A DNA stretch of 64,000 nucleotides, taken from contig NZ_JAAFYZ010000032.1 of assembly GCF_018274385.1 (NCBI RefSeq), positions 1 through 64,000 of the forward strand, written 5' to 3'. Shown here one piece after another: positions 44,085-52,575 of this stretch (positions within the stretch are counted from its first letter, which is position 1; each line of letters starts with the position of its first letter). Below the pieces are notes generated by a model that was not told where the DNA came from, did not search any database, and saw nothing but the letters and a program-made list of their open reading frames with translations. The translations under genes were made by a program, and so were the position numbers. The stretch is from Catenulispora pinistramenti. Its GTDB lineage: Bacteria; Actinomycetota; Actinomycetes; Streptomycetales; Catenulisporaceae.

Positions 44085-45710
44085 TCAGTCCGCCAGCAGC
44101 CGGTTCACGACCTTGCCGGTGGCGTTGCGCGGCAGTTCGTCCACGAAGTGCACGTCCCGGGGCACCGAGAAGCGGGCCAGCCCGGCCTTCACCAGGGCCT
44201 TGACCTCCTCGGCGGTCATCGTCGCACCGGGCAGCAGGGCGACGTAGGCGGCGAAGCGCTGGCCCCATTCGGCGTCCGGCACCCCGACCACCGCGCACTC
44301 GCGCACCCCGGGCTGGGCCGCGATCAGCTCCTCGACCTCGCGCGGGAAGACGTTCTCGCCGCCGGAGACGATCATGTCGTCGTCCCGGCCGGAGACGAAC
44401 AGCAGGCCGTGCGGGTCGACGTAGCCGCGGTCGCCGGTGGCCATGTAGCCGTCGGCGGTCTCCTTGCCGGCCCCGTTGGTGTAGCCCTCGAAGAGCATGT
44501 CGTTCCAGACGAAGATGCGCCCGACGGTGCCGGTGGGGACCGGCTGCCCGGTGGCCACGTCCCGGATCACGATCTTGGAGCCCAGCGGCGGACGGCCGGC
44601 CGTGGTCGGGGCCTGGCGCAGGTCCTTGGGGTCGGCGATGGAGGCCCAGGAGACCTCGGTGGAGCCGTAGAAGTTGTAGAGGACCGGCCCGAAGGTGTCC
44701 AGGAACTTGGTCACGGCCGCGGCCGGGATCGCCGAGCCGGACAGCGCCACGACGCGCAGCGTGGAGGTGTCGTACTTCTTGATGACGTCCTCGCCGAGAT
44801 CCAGGATCCGCTGCACCATCACCGGCACCGCGAACATCGCCGTGGGCCGCTTGCTCTGGATCGCCTTGAGCGTGGCCTCCGGGTCGAAGCGGCGCTGCAT
44901 GATCAGCGTGGCCCGCAGCGGCATGGCCATCTGCAGCGCGGCCAGGCCCCAGGAGTGGAACATCGGGGCCGGCACCAGGATCCGCTCGCCGGCGTGCAGC
45001 GGGATCCGGCTCAGGATCGAGGCCGCGGCGCCGATGCCCGGCGGGTTCGGGCGGCGCGCGCCCTTGGGGGCGCCGGTGGTGCCGGAGGTGAGCACGATGA
45101 TGCGGCCGGGCTTGGCCGGCGGCTTGCGCTGCGTGGCCGGGGCGGCCTTGATGACTTCATCCAGGCTCAGGGCGATCGCCGCGCCGTCCTCGGGCCAGGC
45201 GTTGATCCGCAGCGTGCCGTCCGGACAGTCGGCCAGGACCGCGTCGAACTCGCTGTCCGCGATCACCGCCTTGGGCTGCTGCTCGGTGATGACCTGGGCC
45301 ATCTGGCCGGCGGACAGGCCGGTGTTCAGCAGGACCGCGTCCACGCCGAGTTCGGCGCAGGCGATGAAGCAGGCCACCATGCCGGCATGGTTGCGGCACA
45401 GCAGCGCGACCTTGTCGCCGGGGGCGACGCCGCGCTCCTGCAGGCCGTTGGCCAGCCGGGTGGCCCGGGCGGTGAGCTGCTTGTAGGTGAGCACGACCCG
45501 CTCGTCGATGACCGCCTCGGCGTTCGGGGTGCGCGCGGCCGCCGCGCGAAAGCCCCCGGCGATGGTCGCGCCCCAGTTCATGAGCGCGCGCAGCTGCGGG
45601 ACGCTGCGGTGCGGCGGCCCGGGGCGGAGCACGCCGGCCCGTACCAGGGTCGCGACCACCGCCAGGTGGGAGCCGCCGCCGTCGATGGTCGCGCCTGCCG
45701 GGCCGGGCAT
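44085..45710 (-). CDS. AMP-dependent acyl-CoA synthetase/ligase, copy 2
   Basis: A 541-residue paralogue of 42222-43934, with the same TSGTTGAPKGA, FYGSTEVSWA and PRNATGKVV motifs. I place the start at ATG 45710 (MPGPAGATIDGGG); the frame upstream to 45884 is unlike protein and contains the presumed operator. Segment RNHAGMVACFIACAELGVDAVLLNTGL matches mycobacterial FadD-type enzymes such as FadD2/FadD12 more than acetyl-CoA synthetases. Probably handles medium- or long-chain or aromatic acids. Likely the first gene of a two-gene unit. Confidence 0.93.
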   Translation of the reverse strand: MPGPAGATIDGGGSHLAVVATLVRAGVLRPGPPHRSVPQLRALMNWGATIAGGFRAAAARTPNAEAVIDERVVLTYKQLTARATRLANGLQERGVAPGDKVALLCRNHAGMVACFIACAELGVDAVLLNTGLSAGQMAQVITEQQPKAVIADSEFDAVLADCPDGTLRINAWPEDGAAIALSLDEVIKAAPATQRKPPAKPGRIIVLTSGTTGAPKGARRPNPPGIGAAASILSRIPLHAGERILVPAPMFHSWGLAALQMAMPLRATLIMQRRFDPEATLKAIQSKRPTAMFAVPVMVQRILDLGEDVIKKYDTSTLRVVALSGSAIPAAAVTKFLDTFGPVLYNFYGSTEVSWASIADPKDLRQAPTTAGRPPLGSKIVIRDVATGQPVPTGTVGRIFVWNDMLFEGYTNGAGKETADGYMATGDRGYVDPHGLLFVSGRDDDMIVSGGENVFPREVEELIAAQPGVRECAVVGVPDAEWGQRFAAYVALLPGATMTAEEVKALVKAGLARFSVPRDVHFVDELPRNATGKVVNRLLAD

Positions 45711-45805
45711 GGTCGGTACCTGCTTTCGTCCGTGGAACCAGGTCGGTCGGCGCGCGGGGGCCGGGCGGGGGTGTGCGTCCGCGCCGAAACGCCGCTCGCT
45801 CGAAG

Positions 45806-45819
45806 TTACCCTCCGGTAA
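45806..45819. promoter_or_regulatory. TTACC-N4-GGTAA palindrome before acyl-CoA synthetase
   Basis: A five-base inverted repeat with a four-base spacer (TTACCCTCCGGTAA) lies about 100 bp upstream of the acyl-CoA synthetase start and about 110 bp before the divergent lipase gene. The form is typical of TetR-family operators controlling lipid genes; no TetR gene is adjacent. Confidence 0.45.
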
Positions 45820-45930
45820 ATTGGAGCCGACGTCAATACCTCCCCCGCCCTCCGACAGCCCGGGGCCAGACGGGTGAATATCATGGTGTTGAGAATGTAC
45901 GGGAGCCCGCCGCGGGCCTAGAAAGGACTC

Positions 45931-46842
45931 ATGCGACCGCACTTCCCGCGTCCTCGAACCCTGCGACGCCGCGCGGCCCGGCTGCTGGCCGCCGCCCTGC
46001 TCGCCGGCCCCGCGGCGCTCGCCGCGGCCCCGGCGCACGCGGCATCGGCTCCGGCCTTCTCCTCCGGTGTCAACGACTTCGGATGCCGGCCGAGCGCCGA
46101 ACATCCACGGCCTCTCGTATTACTGCACGGCACCTTCGTGAACCCGACCGAGCAGTGGCTGATCGGCGGGCCCTACTTCGCCGAACTCGGATACTGTGTG
46201 TTCGAGCTCGACTACGGTCAGTACGACGGCATCCCGCTGGTCCACGGGATCGGGCCGATCGAGCGATCGGGACGTCAGCTGGCGGCGTATGTCGACCGGG
46301 TGCTGGCCGCGACCGGCGCGAGCCAAGTGGACATCCTGGGGCACTCCCAAGGCGGCGGGGCGCTGCCCCGGTACTACCTGAAGTTCCTCGGCGGCGCGCC
46401 GAAGGTGCACACCCTGGTCGGGATCGCGCCGACCAACCACGGCGGGACCGCATCGGGGATCTTCACGCTCGCGCAGCAGATTCCGGGCGCCACGCGGGTG
46501 ATCGGGACGGCGTGCCCGGCGTGTGTGGAGCAGTTCGTGGGGTCGGCCTTCAACCGGCGGCTCGACGCCGGCGGGGACACCGTGCCCGGGGTTCAGTACA
46601 CGACGATCGTGACCCGGAACGATGAGTTGGTCACGCCCTACACGAACCAGTTCCTGTCCGGGCCGAACGTGCACAACGTGCTGGTGCAGGATCTGTGCCC
46701 GCTGGACGTGTCGGACCACGTGCTGGTCGGGACGGTCGACGGGGTGGCGTTCCACGAGGCGGCGAACGCGCTGGACCCGGCGCACGCGACGCCGACGACG
46801 TGTGCGGATCTGCTGACGGGGGTGGTCGGGGCGCTGATCTGA
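45931..46842 (+). CDS. Secreted alpha/beta-hydrolase lipase (class 2/EstA-type)
   Basis: A 303-residue exported lipase. The signal peptide (Arg-rich, then LLAAALLAGPAALAAAPAHA) is cleaved near residue 38. The oxyanion motif VLLHGTF, nucleophile elbow GHSQGGG, and the catalytic acid/His near DVSDHVL match lipase class 2/EstA proteins of streptomycetes. ACPAC and other Cys suggest disulfides. It acts on lipids outside the cell. ATG 45931 is preceded by AAAGGA. It diverges from the acyl-CoA synthetase genes, with which it could make a lipid-use set. Confidence 0.93.
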   Translation: MRPHFPRPRTLRRRAARLLAAALLAGPAALAAAPAHAASAPAFSSGVNDFGCRPSAEHPRPLVLLHGTFVNPTEQWLIGGPYFAELGYCVFELDYGQYDGIPLVHGIGPIERSGRQLAAYVDRVLAATGASQVDILGHSQGGGALPRYYLKFLGGAPKVHTLVGIAPTNHGGTASGIFTLAQQIPGATRVIGTACPACVEQFVGSAFNRRLDAGGDTVPGVQYTTIVTRNDELVTPYTNQFLSGPNVHNVLVQDLCPLDVSDHVLVGTVDGVAFHEAANALDPAHATPTTCADLLTGVVGALI

Positions 46843-46858
46843 GCGCGGCCGAACGCAG

Positions 46859-47944
46859 TCACCGGAGCACCGCGGCCACCAGGTCCGAGCCCAACGCCGT
46901 CGTCGCCTGCAGGTCCAGCCGGTAGTGCACATACCGCCCGCGCCGCTCGGCGGTGAGCAGCCCGGCCTTGCGCAGGACGGCCAGGTGCCGTGACACCTCC
47001 GGCGGCGTCAGGTCCCAGGCCTGCGCCAGCTCGCCCGTGGTGTGCGCGCCGCGGGCGAGCGTCCGCACCAGCCGCAGCCGCACCGGATGCGCGAGGGCTT
47101 CCAAGCGCGCCTGCATCGTCTCCAGCGACACCGCCTGCGCCGCACTCGGGTGCGCGACCGGGTACTGCACCACCGGACGCCACCCGGCGGCATGCACCGC
47201 GACCAGGTGCGGATGCCCGTAGACGCTGGGCAGGAAGGTGACCCCGGCCTCGCCCGCGCTGGTCGCGTTGTCCTGCAGCTTGTCCACGACGATCGCGTTC
47301 CCCCCGGGCTCCAGCCGGACCATCGCCGACACGGCCGCGAGCGCGCTGCCGACACCCTGCCGCGCACGCAGGTCCGCCTTCTGCCGCGTGTCCGCGGTCA
47401 GCTGCGCGACGAGGCCCGGCCAGGCGGCGTCGAAGAACTCGGCGGCGCACCACTGCAACGTCTGCCGCACCCGGGCCCGCACCGCCGCCGGGTCCGCGAG
47501 CAGCCGCTCGGCGAAGCCCTCCTGGACCGCACCGCGCGCCTGGGCCAGATCCAGGGCCCACTCGCGGGCCCGGGGATCGGCCAGCGGCGAGCGGCCGGCG
47601 AACGTGACCCGGTTGCTGCCGCAGGTGGTGACGAGCGCCGAGGTGACATAGGCCTCGTCGGCGATCCGGTCCACATCGTCGAGTTCCTCGGCCAGGGTCG
47701 GTGCCGGCCGGGCCGGAAGCAGGAAGTCCGCCCGGGAGGAGCGCCACAGGAACTCGGCTTCCTGGAGCCGCTCGGTCAGCTCCGGCGGGAGCGCCGACCG
47801 TACTGCGGCGACCCAGGCGGCCAGGTCCGGGTGGTGCTCGGTGGCGGCCAGCGCGTGCAGCATCGAGGTCAGCTCGGCCAGCGGGGAGACGGCGAACCGG
47901 ACGCGGTCCGGCGCCAGGCCGGTGATGTCGATGCGCAACGTCAT
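46859..47944 (-). CDS. DUF5937/ArsR-type HTH transcriptional regulator
   Basis: A 361-residue regulator. The N-terminal ~250 residues match the DUF5937 pattern (ITGLAPDRVRFAVSPLAELTSMLHAL, PPELTERLQEAEFLWRSSRADFLLP). The C-terminus is an ArsR-type winged HTH (LEALAHPVRLRLVRTLARGAHTTGELAQAWDLTPPEVSRHLAVLRKAGLL). No metal-binding Cys set is seen, so the ligand is unknown. ATG 47944; a 101-bp divergent region separates it from the MFS gene, the usual arrangement for regulator and target in this family. Confidence 0.9.
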   Translation of the reverse strand: MTLRIDITGLAPDRVRFAVSPLAELTSMLHALAATEHHPDLAAWVAAVRSALPPELTERLQEAEFLWRSSRADFLLPARPAPTLAEELDDVDRIADEAYVTSALVTTCGSNRVTFAGRSPLADPRAREWALDLAQARGAVQEGFAERLLADPAAVRARVRQTLQWCAAEFFDAAWPGLVAQLTADTRQKADLRARQGVGSALAAVSAMVRLEPGGNAIVVDKLQDNATSAGEAGVTFLPSVYGHPHLVAVHAAGWRPVVQYPVAHPSAAQAVSLETMQARLEALAHPVRLRLVRTLARGAHTTGELAQAWDLTPPEVSRHLAVLRKAGLLTAERRGRYVHYRLDLQATTALGSDLVAAVLR

Positions 47945-48045
47945 GTCCACCATCATCGCAGGTCGGGACGCGGCCGGCAGCTCCGATTGACGGGAACCGT
48001 CAACCATCGTGCCGGTATCGACGGCCGGCCCATACCGTGGCCGCC

Positions 48046-49245
48046 ATGACCGCACCGAAGAACCCGGCAAAGACCCGCGGCCGCGAGCTGGTCCGGGCCA
48101 CCGGCGGGCCCCGCTACGCCGTCGCCATCGCCATCGACGCCCTGGGCACCGGGCTGCTCCGGCCGTTCCTGCTGCTGTTCGCGATCAAGGTGCTGGCCCT
48201 GTCGGCCCCGGCCGCCGGCGCCGCGATGACCGGCGGGATCGTCCTGGGCCTGGCGGCGATGCCCGGCGTGGGCCGCTGGCTGGACCGCGGGCCGCGCTCG
48301 ACGGTGGTGGCGGCGTCGATGCTGATCCGGGTGGTCGGGACCGCGCTGCTGCTGGCGACCCCGGCCGGGAACGCCTGGATGTTCGCCGCGGCCTGCCTGT
48401 TCCTGGGCATCGGCAACCAGGCCTGGCCCGCGGCGCACGCGGCCCTGGTGGCGACGATCGCTCAGGGCCGGGAGCGGGACGCGGCCCTGGCCGCGGCTCG
48501 GGCACTGCGCAACGGCGGGATGGGCGTCGGCGCCCTCATCGCGGCGGGGGCGCTCGCCGGCGGGACCTCGGGGCTGCGGGTGGTGGCCGCCACGACCGGG
48601 TTGGCGTACCTGGCCGCGGCGACCCTGGCATGGTCGGTGCACATCAGCGCCCCGCCGGCGGCGACCGCTCCGGCCGCGGCGGCGGACCCGGACGAGCCCG
48701 CGCCCCGGATGGGCACGCTGCTGGCCGCCAACGTCATCTACGTGTTCTGCCTCAACGTCCCCGAGATCGCGCTCCCCCTGGTGCTGGTCACCCAGCTGCA
48801 CGCCTCACTCGCGTGGGCGGCGGGCATCTTCGTGATGAACACCGTATTGGTGGTCACGCTCCAGGTGGCGGTGACCGTCTGGATGGCGCGCTTCTCGCGG
48901 CGCACCGCGCTGGTCATCGCGGGCGTCATCATCTCGGCGTCCTACCTCGGGTTCCTCGCCGCGACCCCGTTGGGCGGCGGCTGGGGCGCCCCGATGATCG
49001 CGGCGGTGTCCGTGGTCTGCGCGCTCGGCGAGATCGTCTACGCCGGCAGCGCCACGCCGCTCATCACCGCCGTCGCCCCGCCCCGCGCGGTGGGCCGCGC
49101 CCTGGCCAGGTTCCAGCTCTCCTCGGGTTTCGGCCTGGCGGTGTCGCCGGCGGCGATCACGGCGCTGGCCGCCGCCGGGCCGGTGGCGCTGTGGGGGACG
49201 CTCGCGGCGGCGACGCTGGTTTCTGCTGCGGCTGTGGCGCGGTGA
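48046..49245 (+). CDS. MFS transporter
   Basis: A 399-residue 12-helix major facilitator (ATG 48046; an upstream GTG at 48037 adds three residues). N-terminal GGPRYAVAIAIDALGTGLLRPFLLLFAIKV and LGLAAMPGVGRWLDRGPRSTVVAASMLIR (loop 2-3 motif A) are typical of the small-molecule exporters linked to DUF5937/ArsR regulators. The substrate is unknown. Probably repressed by the divergent regulator. Confidence 0.9.
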   Translation: MTAPKNPAKTRGRELVRATGGPRYAVAIAIDALGTGLLRPFLLLFAIKVLALSAPAAGAAMTGGIVLGLAAMPGVGRWLDRGPRSTVVAASMLIRVVGTALLLATPAGNAWMFAAACLFLGIGNQAWPAAHAALVATIAQGRERDAALAAARALRNGGMGVGALIAAGALAGGTSGLRVVAATTGLAYLAAATLAWSVHISAPPAATAPAAAADPDEPAPRMGTLLAANVIYVFCLNVPEIALPLVLVTQLHASLAWAAGIFVMNTVLVVTLQVAVTVWMARFSRRTALVIAGVIISASYLGFLAATPLGGGWGAPMIAAVSVVCALGEIVYAGSATPLITAVAPPRAVGRALARFQLSSGFGLAVSPAAITALAAAGPVALWGTLAAATLVSAAAVAR

Positions 49246-49276
49246 GAGGGTCCTGGGCTCTGTATAAGGTCGGCGT

Positions 49277-49885
49277 GTGGCTGAGATCGCTGAGGTCGCT
49301 TTTCTGGACGACCCCGCTGAGTTGTTCGTCGTCGCCGGCGCGCCCGGCGTCGGGAAGTCGACGGTGGCCGGGCTGCTCGCCGCGCGCCTGCGTCCGGTCC
49401 CGGCGGTCCTCGACAAGGACACCATGTACCGCGATTTCGCCTCGGAAGTCCTGGCCGCGGCCGGGCGCCCTTTCGGCGAGCGTGAGGGCGCCTGGTACGA
49501 CGAACACGTGAAAGCCCACGAATACGGCGGGATGACCGCGACCGCGCGGGAGATCCGGCGCTTGGGCTGTCCAGTACTGCTGGTCGCGCCGTTCACGTCC
49601 CAGATCCGCGATCCGGAGCGATGGTCGCGGTGGACTGCCGAGCTCGGCGGCGGGACCGTGCGCCTGGTGTGGGTGCGGTGCGACGTCGACGCCCTGCGGT
49701 CCCGGATCGTCGCCCGCGGCCGGAATGAGGACACTGCGAAACTCGCCGCGTTCGACGCATGGGCCGCCGCGATCCGCCCCGACACTCCCCCGCCGGTCCC
49801 GCACCACGAGATCGACAACTCCCCCGACCAGCGGGAACGCCTGACCGCGCAGGTTTCGGCCCTCGCCGAAGAGTTCGCGGCGTAA
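49277..49885 (+). CDS. P-loop kinase-like protein (AAA_33/Zeta-like)
   Basis: A 202-residue protein with Walker A GAPGVGKS at 21-28, a following DKDTMYR motif like small-molecule kinases, and [22 protein letters not shown], the lid/arginine region of the AAA_33 family. Likely phosphorylates a small molecule (gluconate-kinase or chloramphenicol-phosphotransferase-like). GTG 49277 is 31 bp after the MFS gene, so the two may be co-transcribed. Confidence 0.85.
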   Translation: MAEIAEVAFLDDPAELFVVAGAPGVGKSTVAGLLAARLRPVPAVLDKDTMYRDFASEVLAAAGRPFGEREGAWYDEHVKAHEYGGMTATAREIRRLGCPVLLVAPFTSQIRDPERWSRWTAELGGGTVRLVWVRCDVDALRSRIVARGRNEDTAKLAAFDAWAAAIRPDTPPPVPHHEIDNSPDQRERLTAQVSALAEEFAA

Positions 49886-49896
49886 GGTTCGGCGGT

Positions 49897-50724
49897 ATGA
49901 GCCTGCTGACCGCCGAAGACCAGTACCGCCGCGCCGAGACCTTCGCCGCCCTCCACGCCGGCCCGGACGCCTTCGTGATCGCCAACGCCTGGGACGCCGG
50001 CACCGCGAAGATCCTGACCGCCCTCGGCTTCCCAGCCCTGGCCACCACCAGCGCGGGCATCGCCCACAGCCTGGGCCACGCGGACGGCGCCATCACCCGC
50101 GACGCCAGCCTGGCCAACGCCCGCACCCTGATCGCGGCCACCCAACTGCCAGTAGCGGCCGACCTCGAAAGCGGCTTCGGCGCCACCCCCCAGGACATCG
50201 CCGAGACCATCCGCCTCGCCGCCGACGCCGGCCTGGTCGGCGGCTCCATCGAGGACGCGATCGCCGGCGAGGTGATCCCCCTGGAAGCGGCCCTGGAACG
50301 ACTGACCGCAGCCATCGAGGCGGCCCGCGCACTCCCCTTCAAGTTCACCGTCACAGCCCGCGCCGAGAACTTCCTCTACAACCACGACGACCTGAAGGAC
50401 ACCATCACCCGCCTGCAAGCCTTCGAAGCCGCCGGCGCCGACGTCCTCTACGCCCCCGGCCTGACCACCGAACACCAGATCCGCACCATCACCTCCGAAG
50501 TCACCAAGCCCGTCAACGTCCTGGCCGGCGGCGCCCGCCTCACCGCCACCGTCACCCAACTCGGCGACTGGGGCGTACGCCGCATCAGCCTCGGCTCGAA
50601 CCTGGCCCGGGTGGCGCTCAGCGCGGCGATCGGCGCCGCGAGGGAGATCGCGGAGCGGGGGACGTTTGAGTTCGCGCAGGGTGGGGTGCTGGCGCATGGG
50701 GATATTGAGGGGTACTTCGGGTGA
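49897..50724 (+). CDS. Isocitrate lyase/PEP mutase family protein
   Basis: A 275-residue ICL/PEPM-fold protein. ANAWDAGTAKILTALGFPALATTSAGIAHSLG, VAADLESGFG and GGSIEDA are the barrel strands carrying the Mg2+ ligands of this family. It lacks the KKCGH motif of isocitrate lyases, so it is a C-C or P-C lyase/mutase-like enzyme (oxaloacetate hydrolase or 2-methylisocitrate-lyase-like). ATG 49897 lies 11 bp after the kinase-like gene. The last three codons and stop are repeated downstream. Confidence 0.9.
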   Translation: MSLLTAEDQYRRAETFAALHAGPDAFVIANAWDAGTAKILTALGFPALATTSAGIAHSLGHADGAITRDASLANARTLIAATQLPVAADLESGFGATPQDIAETIRLAADAGLVGGSIEDAIAGEVIPLEAALERLTAAIEAARALPFKFTVTARAENFLYNHDDLKDTITRLQAFEAAGADVLYAPGLTTEHQIRTITSEVTKPVNVLAGGARLTATVTQLGDWGVRRISLGSNLARVALSAAIGAAREIAERGTFEFAQGGVLAHGDIEGYFG

Positions 50725-50780
50725 GGTGGGGGGTACTTCGGCTGAGGTGAGGTGGGGTGAGGGTTACTTCGGGTGAGGTG
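50711..50780 (+). repeat. Tandem copies of the preceding gene's 3' end
   Basis: GGTACTTCGGGTGAGGTG (50711-50728, including the stop TGA) recurs at 50732-50749 with one change and at 50762-50780 with one extra T. G-rich GGTGAGGTTGGGTGA repeats follow to about 50810. This looks like replication slippage at the gene end. Confidence 0.85.
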
Positions 50781-50890
50781 AGGTTGGGTGAGGTGAGGTT
50801 GGGTGAGCTGTTGGTGGGGGAGCTGTCGGGCTGTCGGGCTGAATGGTTGCGGCAGTGCTGCGGCCGCTCTTGCACACCTTCTGTGAATGC

Positions 50891-51458
50891 AGGTTCGGAT
50901 GCTTTTTTGGGGGACTGGAGTTTGCGGGCCGGGTTGCGGTTGGGGTGTGGGTTGCAAAGCTTTTTACGGCCTTCGGTCATAGTTGTGCCGGTTCGGGGTT
51001 CGGGGTGGCGGGTGTGTTTGTCGGCTGCCGGTTTTCGCGTTCACAATCCCGCCCCACCTCAGGCCTCTTCAACTCCAGCAAGTCAGAGCAAGGTCACAGG
51101 CCAGATCAAGAGCAAGATCAAGAGCCACCAACAAGATCAAGATCAAGAGCTGTGATGAAGGGCCGGGCCTCCGGCGGGCCTCGGCAACCTCAGGGAAACT
51201 AGCGCGGTTCCCTCGGGTGGCCGATCTAGTCTCAGCGGCTGCGGTTTGTGAGGTGGTGCGGTCCGTTCCCCTCGGTCGCGTCGTCAGCCCGGGGGGTACA
51301 GCACCGGTGTCCGGGGGTAAAGTCCGCGCGCGGCGGACCTGCAGGTAGGCGGCGGTTTCGCACGGCGCGAACTTGACCCCCGGCCACCGGCACTGTAGGC
51401 GAAGCCCTGCCGACGCGACCGAGGGGAACGAACCGAAAACCAGCCGGAAGAATGGCAA
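50891..51458 (+). repeat. Left arm of a large non-coding inverted repeat
   Basis: This arm is the reverse complement of 51803-52379. By eye, 51157-51336 matches 52104-51925 with three mismatches and no gaps over 180 bases, and 51365-51453 matches 51896-51808 perfectly over 89 bases. The outer 250 bases are more diverged but alignable. No reading frame is kept between arms, so the repeat is non-coding. It includes a purine-rich AAGATCAAGAGC tract (51103-51150) and a pair of internal 20-base palindromic ends. Confidence 0.9.
51264..51430. repeat. Nested inverted repeat in the left arm
   Basis: CGTTCCCCTCGGTCGCGTCG at 51264-51283 and its exact complement at 51411-51430 bound a 167-bp palindromic unit. 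The similarity extends inward for about 70 bases on each side (GTACAGCACCGGTGTCCGGGGGT against CTACAGTGCCGGTGGCCGGGGGT read on opposite strands). Confidence 0.88.
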
Positions 51459-51802
51459 AGCCCAGTGGTTCGGTACCGGCGGCCCGGCGAGGTCAACCGC
51501 CGGTCAGGGTGCTGGCAGCGCGGCAGTCCCGAAGGTGCGCATTCTGGGCTGGCGGGTGCGGACTGGCCCGACTCCCCAGATGGACACCGGCGGATAGCTG
51601 CTTGGCCTCGCGGCCAAGGCCGATGCTGCGGCTGGCAAGGTCTACCAGGGGATATCAGGAGCTGGCGGTTGGCTATCGCGGGCACATGCCCCATATCGCG
51701 CTTCACTGCACCCGGGCATGTTCTCGACCAACTGACCACGGACCCGCCGCCACACCCTCACCGGCAGCCGCATCACCAAACCGGTGTCCACGTTCCCTGC
51801 GA

Positions 51803-52379
51803 TTGCTATTCTTCCGGCTGGTTTTCGGTTCGTTCCCCTCGGTCGCGTCGGCAGGGCTTCGCCTACAGTGCCGGTGGCCGGGGGTCAAGTTCGCGCCGTA
51901 CGAAACCGCAGCTCACACGGCCAACCGCCGCGCGCGGACTTTACCCCCGGACACCGGTGCTGTACCCCCCGGGCTGACGACGCGACCGAGGGGAACGAAC
52001 CGCACCACCCCACAAACCGCAGCCGCTGAGACTAGATCGGCCACCCTAGGGAACCGCGCTAGTTTCCCTGAGGTTGCCGAGGCCCGCCGGAGGCCCGGCC
52101 CTTCACCATGGGTTTGACTTTGATCTTGCTGTTGATCTGGCCTATGCCCTTGATCTTGCTCTTGATCTGGCCCTTTGCCCTTGTCCTGACTTGCTGGAGT
52201 TGAAGAGGCCTGAGGTGCGGCGGGGTTGTGAACGCGAAAACCGGCAGCCGACAAACACACCCACCACCACGAACCCCGAACCGGCACAACTATGACCGAA
52301 GGCCGTAAAAATCGCCTTTCAACCCACACCCCAACCGCAACCCGCCCCGCAAACTCCAACCCCAAAGAAGATTCGGACC
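51803..52379 (-). repeat. Right arm of a large non-coding inverted repeat
   Basis: The mirror copy of 50891-51458, separated from it by about 344 bp (51459-51802) that hold no supported gene. The arm carries its own nested palindrome: the same 20-mer at 51831-51850 and its complement at 51978-51997. The region from here to 52575 contains no gene I can support. Confidence 0.9.
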
Positions 52380-52575
52380 AAAAAGCCACAAACAAGCCTA
52401 TATCTGACAAAACTCCTCGTGACTGAACCTCATCTACGTCGCCAAGCCGTTGCTCGGCCGCGAAGGTGCCTCGATCCGCATCGATGACCAGCAGGTAGGG
52501 TCGCCGATGCAGGTATCGGTGTCGTCAGCCGGACGGTACTAGGGCGAACGCCCGCGATCAGCGACAATGACGGGC

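Noticed and set aside
50843-52410. Protein genes within the inverted-repeat arms
   Set aside because: Open frames exist on both strands, but the two arms do not preserve any one frame despite high identity, so they are not coding.
52423-52542. Short frame reading LNLIYVAKPLLGREGASIR... before purU
   Set aside because: It has a protein-like composition and could be a gene remnant, but it follows a stop directly, has only about 39 codons, no ribosome site and no family I recognise.
50725-52566. CRISPR array or insertion sequence
   Set aside because: Repeats are inverted and long, without regular spacers or cas genes; no transposase-like frame occurs in or between the arms.
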